Shown: positions 35,286-47,674 of the stretch, piece by piece
How positions within the stretch are numbered: position 1 is the stretch's first letter
How the letters are laid out: every line of letters begins with the position of its first letter
NCBI GenBank assembly: GCA_948099385.1
Contig: CANUEZ040000061.1
Location: 10,260,001 to 10,324,000 of the forward strand
Length of the DNA stretch: 64,000 bases
DNA from: Fasciola hepatica
Taxonomy: Eukaryota; Platyhelminthes; Trematoda; Plagiorchiida; Fasciolidae
Reading direction: 5' to 3'
The notes under the pieces: generated by a model
The model's input: the letters and a program-made list of their open reading frames with translations, nothing else
Databases searched by the model: none
What the model was told of the DNA's origin: nothing
Translations under genes and position numbers: made by a program

Positions 35286-37089
35286 AGCCGCTAATTACTA
35301 GCGGGAAATTAAATGCTCGACAACAGTGCTGCTAGTTTTCAGTACTACTGTGGCCTACATCTCGATTTCCGCTTTTGTTGTAATAAAAACCCGGTGGTAA
35401 CAGCTTTTTCTCCATGCCTATTTGATTTTCTACATATAATGCTTCAACAAAGCTGTGGAGAATGGTGGCGTCAAACTGGCAACATCCAAATGGTAGCATA
35501 GTGAAGACCTCTTCTACTGCTTTCATAATTTTGTCACAACGATATCTTGAGTTGCACGGCCGTTCTGCGTTTCTATCGTGCCTACAACCAATTTTTTGGG
35601 AACTCGTACACAGCGGTGCGGTTGTGACTGCAGTCCACTCGCTTGACTCGGCAAAACGGACCACTATACGAAACGCAAACACACCCAAGGGTATCTACCG
35701 CACTTCAGGCACATACGCGCTGGTGAAGTGGGTTTATAATGGTCAGCGTCCAAATGCTGGGTTAACCCATGGTAGTCACATGCATGCTCGTGGACGTACA
35801 TGCATTTACACACGGACGAGCGCGTCCACACGCACACACAATTACACAGACAAACACCATCCTGGTAGTTAGCGTATACACTCGACTGAACCCGCATGGA
35901 TGTTCACACGTACAAACAAATACATCAAAATAGATACATATACACAATCACACCGAAAGGATGTCCCGTTACAAATCGGAGCAGACGAGCAAGCACAACC
36001 GCATCTGCCAGGGCGGCCGACTGTCGGGTCAACGAACGAGCTGACTGGATTTTGCACCAGCTTAGAGGTTGTATACGTGGGAAGGGGTCAAGTGTAGTGA
36101 TGAGAAAGCGGTATACACAATGAAAATTGTAATGAATTATTTTTAACAGATTATTCATGAAAATCAACCTACGGATTGGATGGCTCCGTGTTCGGTTATT
36201 GGTTTCGCGCAATAAACAGTGGATATTTTCATATTTTTATGGTGAGAACAAAGACTAACGAAGGTCTTTCAGTTTGGTTGGGTTTACGGTCTGAACAAAG
36301 ACCTTGGGCATGGCAGTGGTGAACTTATCGAGCATTTGGAAGAAACTCAGGAAGAAGACCATATAAGTGTGGACCATAGTGTCAGGACTGAATGAGTTTC
36401 GGAGTGTATCGAAAAAAGACGCGTTATGCGGTGTGTTAAATGAGAGAAAAATAATGTAAATGTAAATTAGGTTAAGCCGACTTTTCGGCCACCTTGGGTA
36501 ACCTTTTCCAAGGTATTTTTACAACCAATGAACTGCCATGAGAAAAGTTACCACGGAAACCGGAACCTCGGTTAATCATAATTTTCTACCAACAACTCAG
36601 TGTTACTGGCATTAATTTTTTCTCGTTTAACACTCCAAATGTCGCGTCGTTTTTTCCATCCACTCCGAATCTCGTTTGGTCTTGATACACTGGGCATGGT
36701 AACTTTATTTTCTAAGAATGTTATGAGTGAGGACTAACTCTGCCTACGAGGACTATGACATTCCATTGATATCCGTGCTGTCCGTTACACCTCCGAACTA
36801 CTTTACTACATCACCACTTTACCTGCACGAATTCCACACTAACTTTCGTCTTTTGTTATAGAAAAGTTTCTCTATTAAATACATGCACCTTATTGCATCA
36901 TATCCGCGTGATTTCATCAAATCTTTGGAATGCTCGATCTCTTGGCTGAAAAGCGGCTTCGGAAAATAGGCGAGAAGAAAAGGAGGAGAATTTCTGTAAA
37001 GTCAGTAAACATCCGGCTGGTTGGAAAGTTGAACTAAGGAAGCAAGCGTTGTCAACCATGTACTTATCGATTATCATAGGGTCCAACTT
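35286..37089. other. Unassigned DNA with a CA-rich tract
   Basis: An imperfect (AC)-rich tract lies at about 35,815-35,870. The cluster of overlapping frames on both strands (35,332-36,212) has no recognisable motif and includes low-complexity artefacts from that tract. Confidence 0.4.
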
Positions 37090-37139
37090 CCGATCATTAC
37101 TCGGAAAATTGACTGATCTTGTATATCATGGGGAATATT

Positions 37140-37580
37140 TTGCTACAATAAACCTGGCTCCACACTGATACTAACGATAAAAGTATCGCACTGGATGATT
37201 TTGATTTCTTTCACGTCGACCGCCCGGCTCTTTAGCGTAAACGTGGAGGAGGTGCTATTACTTTTATAAATGAACCGCAGTGCAAGTGGACGAAAGGTAT
37301 TTTACGCATTCCGTATCTCACTTCAGTGTTTCTGTAATAGGGTGCAAACCCATACACCTAAGTCATCACTCGTCTATAATTCTTGTTCACATGTGCATTT
37401 CCCCTGCTTGTCTTCGGTCTGAGCTCAATAAATTCTCCGATAGTCTCCGTAAATCTACTGATCTTTACTGACTCTACCTTATATTATTCATGGCTGCTTC
37501 AAAAGGTTCAGGGTAAGATTCCTCACATCTCTTGGTTTGACCATTATTATTATTATCTACCCCACCAGATTTGACGCCAC
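37140..37580 (+). pseudogene. CR1-like endonuclease fragment (broken)
   Basis: In one frame the sequence gives FDFFHVDRPAL and GGGAITFIN (about 37,196-37,272), the pattern FxxxRxDR...GGGVxIY of AP-like endonucleases in CR1/Jockey-type elements. Later pieces (PHISWFDHYY) may belong to the same domain. Frameshifted and incomplete. Confidence 0.5.
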
Positions 37581-38094
37581 TTTCATTCTTTGTCTCGGTA
37601 ATAATCCAGACTTGTTGTATTTTACCTGTAGTCCTCCTCTTGGCTGTTCTGAACTCTCGATATTGAAGGTTCCCTTAAAGATTTACTCTATGAGTGGACT
37701 TACATGTTCCACTCTAGGCCTTGACCGTAAAATATGCAGTCGACAGTGTCATCCAGAAAGCATCTCCCGACAATTCTGACCCAAGAATATTTTCTTAGCT
37801 GGACCCCTAGTTGTTTTGTGAATAATTAACAAAGTACCCTAACTTCTGCTTTATTGTTTATTGCCGCATGGAAACTTTGTGCATCCGTCCCGTCCGTTGC
37901 CCTTCCCATCAGCTGAAGCAATTGTGTCGAATGAAGGAGAGCTACCTCAAGGCCAGAGACCACGGTATATTGAGCGTTATAACAAAATCCACTGAAAACC
38001 AAGGTTCAAATATTGAACGCTTTGTAGGCCCAATCGCTAACTGACAGCTGCAATAGCAGGGGAAAATGGAAGACTGTTATACACCTAAGCGGTG

Positions 38095-38915
38095 CTGATT
38101 CTCGTAAACTGTCACCTTTAGCAAATGCTGATGAACTCAATCGTCGCTTTTCTACAACCTCATGCCCACCAGCCATCCCAAACCACGACGCTAACTTCCA
38201 TCACAACCCTGTCTCGGACAGCATCACCTAGTTGGGTGTATAAAAAAAGCTCACTAGTGTTCACACAAACAAGGCAAGCTGAGCAGGCTTGTGCAAAGGA
38301 TCCTGTTGAATGAATGCCCAAGCACATTTTCCCCGTATTTTCTGATCTATTTGATCTATGCTCAAATCACATTATTATTCTCCATTGTTGGAAAGTGGCT
38401 TCTATCACTCCAGTAGCCAGAAGGGTTCATCTAAACTGCACCTAGTAGTTCGCACATCGGTTGCTCCTAAAGTGTTTGAAAAGGTTCTATCTAAAAGACT
38501 ATCTATCCAAATCAATATGTTGGACTCCAAGCAATTTGCACATCGACCATCACGACCAACCCTAAATGCCACGGCCTCAGTCACCCACTCTATTCTGCCA
38601 TCTGTTGATCGCGAAGGTCACGCCTTTAGGGCTTATTCATTTGATTATAGAGAAGCATTTATCTGCGTTGACAGGTCAAAACTACTCCGTGTACTAACTG
38701 ACTCGGGTGTCAGTACCTTCGGCATTAATCTTTTATCTAACAGCTTTTCCAGTAGACAGCAACCTGTAAGATACAGTGGCCGGACTTCTTCCGTGCTTCG
38801 CTCCGCACAAGGCGTTCTCCAGGACGTCTTTTTATGGTCTTTTGGTTTTCTGCTTATATATCATCCCCGACTGTTTACGACGATTATCTTTAAATACACT
38901 AGTTATTTGAGTTTT
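38095..38915 (+). pseudogene. CR1-like reverse transcriptase core (damaged)
   Basis: The main open frame (38,358-39,014) carries TSVAPKVFEKVLSKRL (about 38,450), QFAHRPSRPTLNATASVTHSI, AYSFDYREAFICVDRSKLL (the DFxxAFD-type motif with the second Asp changed to Cys), LLSNSFSSRQQPVRYSG and SAQGVLQDVF. The active-site box reads FKYTSYLSF at 38,889-38,915 where YADD is expected (YTSY, 38,895-38,906), so both Asp residues are lost. Upstream pieces from 38,095 continue the domain in other frames. Dead. Confidence 0.8.
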
Positions 38916-38939
38916 TGGAATGTCCAACCTTACCAGCTC

Positions 38940-39210
38940 CACACTTCCCATCACTTACAACCTGCTAATCCACTTCATCGCAACCAACATCACATGTCTG
39001 ACTTTCTTCCGTAAGATCTTAAAAGACAGCAAACACCACCTTCATCCCGATCTTATCACTTGCGTATCAATATCTGCCACACAATCCCAATACAAACATG
39101 TTTGCTCGCACTGGAGCATATAGATCCTCCGGGGTTCCTTACCTTGCTCGTTTCCCCGCCTATCCATATTCCATCTCTACAGACTTTCCTAACTCGCTGC
39201 GTTAAACATA
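38940..39210 (+). pseudogene. CR1-like C-terminal fragment
   Basis: The frame 38,920-39,123 reads FFRKILKDSKHHLHPDL and SATQSQYKHV, closely parallel to FTHKILQDPTHPLHPDL and STRSEFLYI of the minus-strand copy at 40,486-40,764. In CR1-like elements this block follows the RT. Continuation in another frame (RLSIFHLYRLS) is visible to about 39,190. Confidence 0.7.
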
Positions 39211-39245
39211 CATTTCCTTCCCCATTGTTGTTTTTCTATAGCTGA

Positions 39246-40485
39246 TTTTTGCAGTGCAGTGGTTACGAAGCAGCTGAATAGTCACCTTCGTGTGCATGAA
39301 GCATTTGCTTGACTTGACTACACATTATGGTGAATTATTTTACGCTCTCATTCAGACGGAGTTCACGGATCAATGTATGCAGCGTTTGCTTGCATTTACT
39401 AACTACATGTCCTCATACGTCCTCAGGTCTTTTCCATCTGTTCTGAGATTAGTTTGGACAGGGGACCTTTTATTGTCACTTCGGATTTTACTTCGACTCA
39501 GCCGTGTCGTAAATGGATAAGCAGGTTCCGAAAGGCGTCTATGAGAATTGTCTGGATTAAGCATACAAAATGCATGCAAGTGAAAGAGTGTACGCATATC
39601 GGTGTGGGCAGTTTCTAATGCATAGACCTCAACACTGGAGCTACAGACAAAATGACTTCTCCATTACTTGTTGGGTGTATGAGTTTTGAGATAGCAGAGG
39701 TGAGAACGTGTGTACACGCTGACTTTCACACGCACACAACGAAGTTGGATGATACAAACGAAGATCACGCGGAGGGGAAACAATATTCTGCGGGTGACGC
39801 AGGATGGTGCGTACCTCCGGCTGCTGTGGTAGAAAAAAAGCACCTTTCAATGTAACAGATTAATTTAGAAACAAGCGAGACACCGGAAGCTCTTGCTATT
39901 CTGTGATGAATCTCGGATACGAAATGGCAATCGTTTCACATACACAAAGCTAGAGCCTAGGTGGTCATTGCGTGTGACTTTCTGCCATTCGTTTGTTGAA
40001 CCTACGTATTTTGGAGCACACCTATCACCCAGCGGAAGACAGTCTGTACAAAGGCCAGATGCACGTGCTTTAAGTAGTACTGTAGTCCCCCCAGGAAGAA
40101 ATACTGGCCGGGATCCTTCAGATCATTTATTGATGAAAGACATTGCATTCAGGGAGAAAGATGGTTCAGAGGAATTAGTCGGGTAAATAGTATCAATTTT
40201 AAAGCGTGGTCTACTTAAAATATGCCTCTTTCAGACATCCCACAAAGTAAATTTAACCATAAGACATTGTGTCAAATTCATAACCCTAAAAGCAACTGAA
40301 TATGATTCGTGAGCAAAATGCGAGATGTTGCGATGGTTCATCTCAAAGCTCACCAGAATTTGATACAAAAACGGCTTGGATTATTGTCCACCTTATCAAT
40401 GCCCGGGCCACATTGATAGGCGAACAATATGGACCTCTTAGCAATTTATATTTGTATTTGTATGACAGACTTGCAAGCATCATGC
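39246..40485. other. Unassigned DNA between two CR1-like elements
   Basis: Short frames (39,290-39,520; 39,893-40,186, both +) have no motif that I recognise. Confidence 0.4.
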
Positions 40486-41900
40486 TTACACTTCAGTAAA
40501 ATATACAAAAAGCACGATAATGGGCACTAAAGATATACTAGTGTGAAAAAGAAAACACCAACCAAATTTAGGAAGTAATACCGTTTTAGTCATGTCCTTG
40601 TTGGTAAGTACCCGCGTCAGACAAGGCACAGGAGAGCTTTTGTGTACCTTAGTTCTGGAAGAAATGTACAGAAATTCAGATCTGGTGGAGTGAGGACGGC
40701 AGAGAGATAAGTCAGGGTGCAATGGATGTGTTGGGTCCTGTAATATCTTGTGAGTGAAGGCCAATCATTTGGCTGACATGTTCAACCAAGAGAAAAATCA
40801 AAGAACAGGGATGAAAAGCTGCTAATAATTACCAATCCCCAGCGAAAGGCTTTGAAGTCGTTTCCAAAGGCCGGGGAAAATTACTTGTGAAAAATAGAAG
40901 GAAACCATGAGAATATGTTGAAGAATAAGTTAGGAAACAGTTGTTGGTGGTTTTCGAAACTTCCCAAGTTTTCTTATTAAAAAGATAGGCGTCTCAGTTT
41001 GCCGAAACAGTACTGAATGTGATGCGTCCATCTTAGATTGGTGTCTAAACTATCAACCAAATACTTGACGGAAGGAACTCTAAGTAAGGATCTGGAATCC
41101 AGTGTTGAAGGATCAGCGGGGAAATGTAAGTGAGAAAGACTGGAAATGCATCCAAGTCACCTAGACGGGTTCAGTTTTTATCCTTATGTGAAGAGAAACA
41201 TTCTTCTGGAGATAAATTTTCAACGAAATTCCTGAAATCCAGTTAATTAAAAATAGATTGAAATGGGACAACGTCACCAACGTACTGAAATATGTATGGG
41301 TGGAGAACAAACCGGAATGTCAAACATAAATAGAAAATAGAAAAGCAGATAGCACAACACTCTGGAGTACACCTGAACCGTTAGCAAAATTAGACGTCTT
41401 TTAACCTACTCTAGTTTGCGGAACCCGATTATGAAAATTGTTCCATAGCCAGGAGAGAATTTGCGCTGGACAGTCAAAAGCTTCAAACTGCTGAAGAAGA
41501 CGAGACCGGGCAACAAAACCAAAAGGCTGGAGAATGATCGAGGAGCACGCAGTGGACAGATCGTCCTGAGTATAGGGTATAGTGATAGAACGGACCAAGC
41601 AGGCTGCCGCATCTAGGGTGGATCTTTAGGGTTCATAAGCAAACTTAAAAGGATGAGATGATATATTCAGATGCTCTGGAAGATGGGTAAAAACAGCCTT
41701 TTCAGTGACCTTAAGGGTGACAGATGTGATGGCAATGGGGCGAAACCGTTTAGATCTACCAAAGGAGTTGCAGTTTTTATGAATTGGACTGATCTGGAAT
41801 GGAACATCTGGATACAGACTCATTAGTGAAAGTAGTGATCGGTGTGGCAAGTTAGGTAGCACTGTGCTTGAGAATCGCTGGAAGAAGGTCATGAGGCGGT
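40486..41900 (-). mobile_element. CR1-like non-LTR retrotransposon, copy 2 (RT and C-terminus), decayed
   Basis: Read on the minus strand: FRPIAITSVTLKVTEKAV (about plus 41,690-41,760), HPFKFAYEP, then after a stop SRLLQQFEAFDCPAQILSWL (about 41,440-41,500) and GVLQSVVLSAFLFS (about 41,320-41,375). The C-terminal block FTHKILQDPTHPLHPDLSL follows with SRTKVHKSSPVPCL (40,590-40,764). This is the order seen in CR1/L2-type proteins. The endonuclease is missing, so the copy is 5'-truncated as is usual for these elements. Several stops and frameshifts break it. Confidence 0.8.
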
Positions 41901-42169
41901 AACGCTCCCATCCCAGTCAGCTAAATTATTTAACATTATTCCTGATTGACCCGGAGAAGACCAGGTCAGTATGATTAGAATTCTTTCGCGCCCAGTGAGT
42001 CACATTTTTTTGAAGGAATCGATTTATCCTTATCTGTTTCTTGTTTAAAATGCAGCTGAGCATTTTAATGTAGTAATGGGCTGGCTTACTGGCACGCCAT
42101 ATTCGGTCACCTTAAGGGGTTTGCTTCAAAAGTAATCGGGAAAACAGGGATGGTTTAAAGCTATTTTGT
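41901..42169. other. Unassigned spacer
   Basis: Nothing recognised between the minus-strand CR1-like copy and the plus-strand Penelope-like fragment. Confidence 0.4.
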
Positions 42170-42965
42170 GCCCAACATATTCAATAAAATAACAATTGAA
42201 AAACGATGGGAAATATCGTTTAGGAGATCTGTTAACCGGAAAAGCACATCATCTGGACAATATCGACAGCTAGGCAGTTTAGCAACGGTGAAATACAAGA
42301 TCGGTCTCATTCGAAAACTGTTTTACAGGGCACAGAAGGTGTTTTGTGAGGTGAGTATTTGAGTATTTGACACACCACAACGTTGTAATTCAGTGGATAT
42401 GCTATGACGCTTATTCTGAAGCTCTCCTTTGAAAAAACACCTAAGTGAAAGCCAAAATATGCTCAGAAGCTGAAAGTTTTCTCTTGACTACCTGATGACT
42501 TCAGCCGAATAATTAATAAGCATTTGAATTTGGTTATCAAACCCTTTCTCCGCAGCCGATTCGATCATTGTCTTCTAAATCACACAAGTACCAAAGCTGC
42601 CAGTGGAAGATCCGCTTCTACTTGGTGCCTAATCAAACTTTGTTCATCAGTTCACATTTGCATACCCGATCGTCTACATAGGCAGAACAGAGAGGCTGCT
42701 GTGTTCGCGAATGTTTGAACATTATCAGTCGAAAGCATCACTTCATCAAGATAATGTCATCTGTAGACAGTCATGTCATCAATTATGCGACAGCTGATTG
42801 GACAAAGTGTTGCGTAAATCTGAGCTAATATTTTAAGGTTGTATACAACACTACAAAAAGGAAATTGAACAGATTTGCTGAGGGTATGGTAATTTCCAGT
42901 CATAACCCCAACCGTGTACACATCGTGAATGGCACGTCACTTTGGCCTAACCCTGGCAACCAAAC
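42170..42965 (+). mobile_element. Penelope-like element fragment, second subfamily, with GIY-YIG endonuclease
   Basis: Starts with SVNRKSTSSGQYRQLGS then YKIGLIRKLFYRAQKVF (42,218-42,345), matching the Penelope RT tail (YRKPTSSGQY, YKxGLIxTLFxRA). After shifts, LPDDFSRIINKHL appears near 42,489, and the GIY-YIG endonuclease near 42,650-42,715 reads IVYIGRTERLL and FEHYQSKA. The end, TTKRKLNRFAEGMVISSHNP (about 42,850-42,910), matches the C-terminal FAExxxI-HNPxLC region. Wording differs from the copies at 13,111 and 54,200, so this is another subfamily. Confidence 0.8.
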
Positions 42966-45900
42966 ATTTCTCCCCCGTCGCTGTTCACTCCAATCGTACG
43001 TTTCCTCATTCACTTCATTTTTGCCCACGTTTTCAATGGCTATTTTAGAGCCTGTGCAAGCAACTAAATTTACTGCAGTACGCAAGTGTGCCGATGCAGT
43101 GAATTGGTCCCAGAAACTTAGAACTCCTGGTCCATTTCTTCAAATCCATTTTCAGCAGATATTGCAGAGATCAAGTTGTTAAAATTGATCTATACCTTGA
43201 CTTTCGGTCGCAGTCCAGCTGGAGATCTATATACTAACGAGATGCTGGAAGGCGCAGTCAAGCCCCTTACTCGGTGCCCGTAAGCAGCTTGATCCACCTC
43301 CGATGCTACGTTGTAAATCAGCGGGTAGGGCTCACACGGTACAACTATAGAATGCGGTTGGCAACCGTTCGTGGATTCAAAGCAGCTTTCTTTATCGAAG
43401 CGCTTAGTAAGTACTGTCACAGTTTCTTAAGGTTTTGCTATCACATGAAGGTAGAGTAACCTTAGACTTTTCAGATCGGCGTTAAAATTTCCAAGTGTGA
43501 TTGGGAAACTAGTTTTTTTTACTACAGTGTTCCCCCCGTGGAGCGCACACAGCTGGGACAGACCAAAATTTATTCACTCCTCCAAAATGTTCACTCTCGG
43601 AAGGGGCGTTCAGAAAATGGCACAAAACATAAAGCCCAGTAGTTAGAACCCCTTTAAACTTCCAAAAGGTTCAGGTGAGATTACTGGTACTTTCGCTTAT
43701 CAATTGAGACAAGAAACAAACTTTCAGTAGGAAATTATTTTATCAGCAAGGAATCCATTGTTAATTGTCTCATGATTGGCTGTCTCATTTTCATTTTTCG
43801 AAAGCTGCTCCACGGATCATCTTTCTTAACCAAACAAGATATTGGAGCAGCTCCTAATAAAAGATCACTGTCATCATAGCTAAAAATGTTCTTCACATCA
43901 TGATCTTTGCACAATGCAGAAACTTGTTCCAGCGGATTTGATAGCTCTTCTCTTAAAACTTTTGAGGCCTCGTCGCTAAATAGTCTTGATCTAATATTGT
44001 GGTGTTGTTGGAATTTTTACAGCCCGCTACTGTTCACACGAAAATCCTTATGCTCCGCATTACGAGCCAGCTCTATTGCTTGCTGTTGCAGCAAAGCTCA
44101 TGTAACCGGCAGATGTTTCCCGCAAGCAGTGAGAAACTATTCTTAAACAGCACCGGTGACTCCACTGAAGCAACCGAGAACAGAATACCAGATTTTTCGC
44201 TGACATGAAGCTCTTCGATCCCAACTAATAATGACGCTGACCTCACTTCCAACAATCATGTGGACTTGCGTTTTGTCTGCACCGAACTGGATTGTAACCC
44301 CTCTCGTAGGAAATCCGTTCTTGTGCATCTTAATGAGGGTCAGGAACGTCTTTCTGATTGACCGTCCCATCACGATTTATGGAAGATTGCGAGTTCTACT
44401 GCCACGGCATGAAAGTTGTTGTGCCTATATTGAGTGAACCCAACAGGCTTGCCAGTAATGAAATAAAACACTAAAAGTGCATTTGCCTTGGCCACCTCCG
44501 CGTGCGTCAATGGCTGTTGCAAATAACTGAGTGCGTACAACAACACAGAGTGTAATCGACAGAACAACCAAACTCGAGGATCTAACTCAGGATCAATCTG
44601 AAACCCCTTACCCTCACTCCAGATTTAGGTTTTCCATTACCGTTTTGCGCCACACTTGCTCATTCGTTGAACCACACACCGGACATTGACCTTAAGTGAC
44701 CGCTGACTGGTGCGTGCGTTGATTTGTTCTGTGACCCTTGACCCAAATTTCCCAAAGACTTTTCGTTGATTTGACTGCTTGAACCTCAAGCGATCCTGAA
44801 TTTGCTAGCATTTGGCTGACTCTGACTCACGGAGCGGTTACAGTTGGGGTTTGTATAATTTTTGTGTCATATTCATGATTGTTTTATAAAGAACCTTATT
44901 GAAAACCATAATTGGACGCTTGGCGTTTTTTGGATTGTGTTACGCGTATCTCAGCGACTGCTAGGAGTCCGATACACAGTGTATGCGGTATTCCTGAATA
45001 TTCACTGGCTGTTTTTGTCAGATCATTCTAATGACCTTCCGTGAGCTGTCAGTTGAGTCTACGAAGTTCAAACATACTCTTTTCTTAACAGATTCTTCTG
45101 CGAGATTTCGTTAGCACATGATCAACTGGCTTTTTCTATCGACCTGAGGGCATGCGACCGGTTGACTCTGTTCGCTCAAAGAGGTTGTTCGCCCTTGAGG
45201 GGTTTAACGGTAAAATCTATGGGGACCGAGACGTTCCGTTAGCAAAGAGTGGGTGAGCACTGTATTAGTTACTAGACATTATAATATGCTTTCAAAAGTT
45301 CCCAGAACCGAATAGCTTTCGCTGATTAGCTCTTTTAAAATACCTTATTGAAAACCTCTTTGTCACAGAATCATTTTAAGGGCATTGTACCATTTTAACT
45401 CCTTGCTTACACATACCAGTGTATTGAAAGTGGTATATTACACAACTACAGGTGAGAACCCGTACGCATGGAAGTGACTCACGGACTGAAGCGACTCAAA
45501 AGACTTCATTACGTCGGATGAATCTACAACTATGTCGACCGTGACTTTTAGTGGCTGTATCAACTTCCTAGCTCGTGGCCCGAGTCACACGACCACCGCA
45601 GGTCCGTGTAACAATGATAACATTGGTGATACTAGTAGCTATTCATAATTTGATACTAGGCGCTAAACGAACACATGCATCTGCTGGGCACTACTAATAT
45701 TTCATTTCTCACAATTTCATTCATTCAGAATTTCAACAGTGACCTTCCGGTGTGAATGCGTACGTGGAATCCTTCCATTTCGCAATCAGTCCATAACTTC
45801 AATAACAGTAAGAAGATTCCCAGTGTTTCGCACTTTAATCACATATTATACTCTTTAGTTCCTCTTGGTATCATTATGAACACCAGAGTATTCGTTCTTG

Positions 45901-46668
45901 TGTTCTGGTATGCAAGGACAAGTGTTCTTCCCCGAGGGGTTACTTATGTTCGATCTGCAGAATAAAAACCCTGAAAACTCCATGAGCAGAGAGCTCCGTA
46001 TGTGCCTCCCCGGGAACCCAGACTAACTTTATTCGAACACCGATACCACTGTCTGTGGTCTGCTTACCACAGAATCTCATGTATGGTTGCAACATAAGTA
46101 GTGTGCAGTTTCTGAATGAACTTCAAGCGTATTGGAGTTCAGTGGTTATACAAGTGTCAACCTATGACGAAATGTCCCTAATGTATTCGAATCGATAGCC
46201 ATCAGTGAAAACGAATATCATCTTTTATAAAAGGCTAGATGAATGAGTTAAATATACTTTTCAGAGATGTTTTCGTCGGTCTTGGAATACCTTTACAACT
46301 AAGGTATGTCCATCCTGTACCGAAATGATCTGGAAGATAATACTAGCATCTGGAGATATTATCGGGGCTTATAGAAACATATTTCCCCCTTGGTTTTACT
46401 GAAGCATGTAGCTCCCGGTATAATCTCTTAGTTAAAATTAGTTTTATCACAAGGCCATAGCAATTTCTTTTACATTTTGCTGTTTGCCACGTCTTTCTAC
46501 CATCGATGAACTCCGGTCATCAAATGACACTCTATTCTCCATTTACACTGTTCGCGGTTGAGATACTGGTGCTGTCACTCTAAGTGTGTCTGTTTCAAAA
46601 ATAAGTTCTCTTCGACTCCGTGGTGAAACAAAGCATATGAAAACCCGTTATTTTTTCAATGTGTTGGA
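42966..46668. other. Unassigned non-coding DNA
   Basis: Many short frames on both strands, for example 44,143-44,373 and 44,370-44,567 (-), without recognisable domains. No tandem repeat. Confidence 0.4.
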
Positions 46669-46689
46669 GGGGGGGGGGGGGGGGGGGGG
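46669..46689. repeat. Poly-G run (about 21 nt)
   Basis: About 21 consecutive G residues preceded by GGA. Capable in principle of forming a G-quadruplex on the plus strand. Confidence 0.85.
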
Positions 46690-47674
46690 CTCATGCAAAT
46701 GAACATTGTGATCAGTTATCGGTCTTCTCTCGTTATCGGTTTGGACTATAAGCTCGGTCCCATCAGAATATGCGTCTTAGTGGTATAATCTTCCGTTACT
46801 TTGTCAAGCGAATAAGTATAACCTCTGCTTAGAAGCTTAAATCGTGGTGGAGTATTGCGATTACAATGTCCTTCGTATACCTGACCCACCACCCACTTCT
46901 CTTCAGAACTCCGGCAGTTGACCCCGGCACCGAAGTAGACTGTTTTCTATTCAGTATTGTTGTGCCTGTGGCGACCGGGTGGTGTAAAATTGATGCACGT
47001 CCAGGTGGCGTGTTTTTGGTCACGACTGCGGTGTTCGCTTCTTGATCTATTCATCTATCGATCGTGTCCTGATTGGCCCAAACTACCTTTGTCTCGATGT
47101 ATGAGTCATCCACACACCCGGGCTTCCGCATTGACAAGAGAGCAAGCAACTCCGCGCTAGGCCCGTGCCGGCTGACCCCTTATTACTCGGCAAATGGCGC
47201 GCGCGTTCCCTCAAAGCTTTATCACCATACCCCCTAAGGGAATCCGACAGCCGTCATGTCAGTGGGACCAGAGGGTGTTGGTTTGCGATGTATGGGGAAA
47301 GGGGCGGGTGCACAAATATGAGGTGGAGTGGAAAATAGATGGGATTTGTCAATGGGTGGGATAGACACCAACAAGGATACGACACTGAGTGTTGTGCATA
47401 GTGCACATAAGTAGGGGTGTGGTGCGAAATCAAAAGCGGCTTAATGAGCCATATCCTGTCAAGGATAATGTAGTGGTAGCGAATTTATTTGCTTCTTGTT
47501 TTTCCTATTTATATGATAGAATGCAACAAAATGTATATTAAGGTAACGGATTAGCCACGCTGACAACAAGCGCAGCAGTACAGAAGGCTACAGAAGAAAA
47601 TTCACGTGAGAATTAAGAAGGGCTTATTCGTCACCCTGAGCGGCAGTTAACAAACTACCAGAATATGATCATCC
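46690..47674. other. Unassigned DNA with a GC-rich block
   Basis: About 46,900-47,260 is visibly richer in G+C than its surroundings and contains CpG-containing words (GGCGCGCGCG near 47,206). No domain or repeat family is recognised. It could be an unrecognised transposon part. Confidence 0.35.

Larger units (their letters stand above)
37090..39245 (+). mobile_element. CR1-like non-LTR retrotransposon, copy 1, decayed
   Basis: Endonuclease-like, RT and C-terminal pieces occur in the right order on one strand. The RT core is the longest open part. The RT active-site region is degenerate and the segment after it is shortened, because C-terminal motifs begin within about 100 bp. The 5' limit is approximate. 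A short (ATT)n stretch lies at 37,541-37,557. The element sits about 1.3 kb from a second CR1-like copy in opposite orientation. Confidence 0.8.

Noticed and set aside
35332..36212. Cluster of overlapping open frames as a host gene
   Set aside because: Frames occur on both strands in several phases, partly from a CA-rich tract, with no conserved domain or splice pattern that I can support.
39893..40186. CDESRIRNG-containing frame as a second Tc1 transposase
   Set aside because: The resemblance to a DDE first-Asp motif is limited to a few residues and no downstream D or E motif follows.
42488..42510. Hammerhead-like CTGATGACTTCAG
   Set aside because: No stem II pairing and no GAAA strand follow; the sequence is part of a Penelope-like coding remnant.
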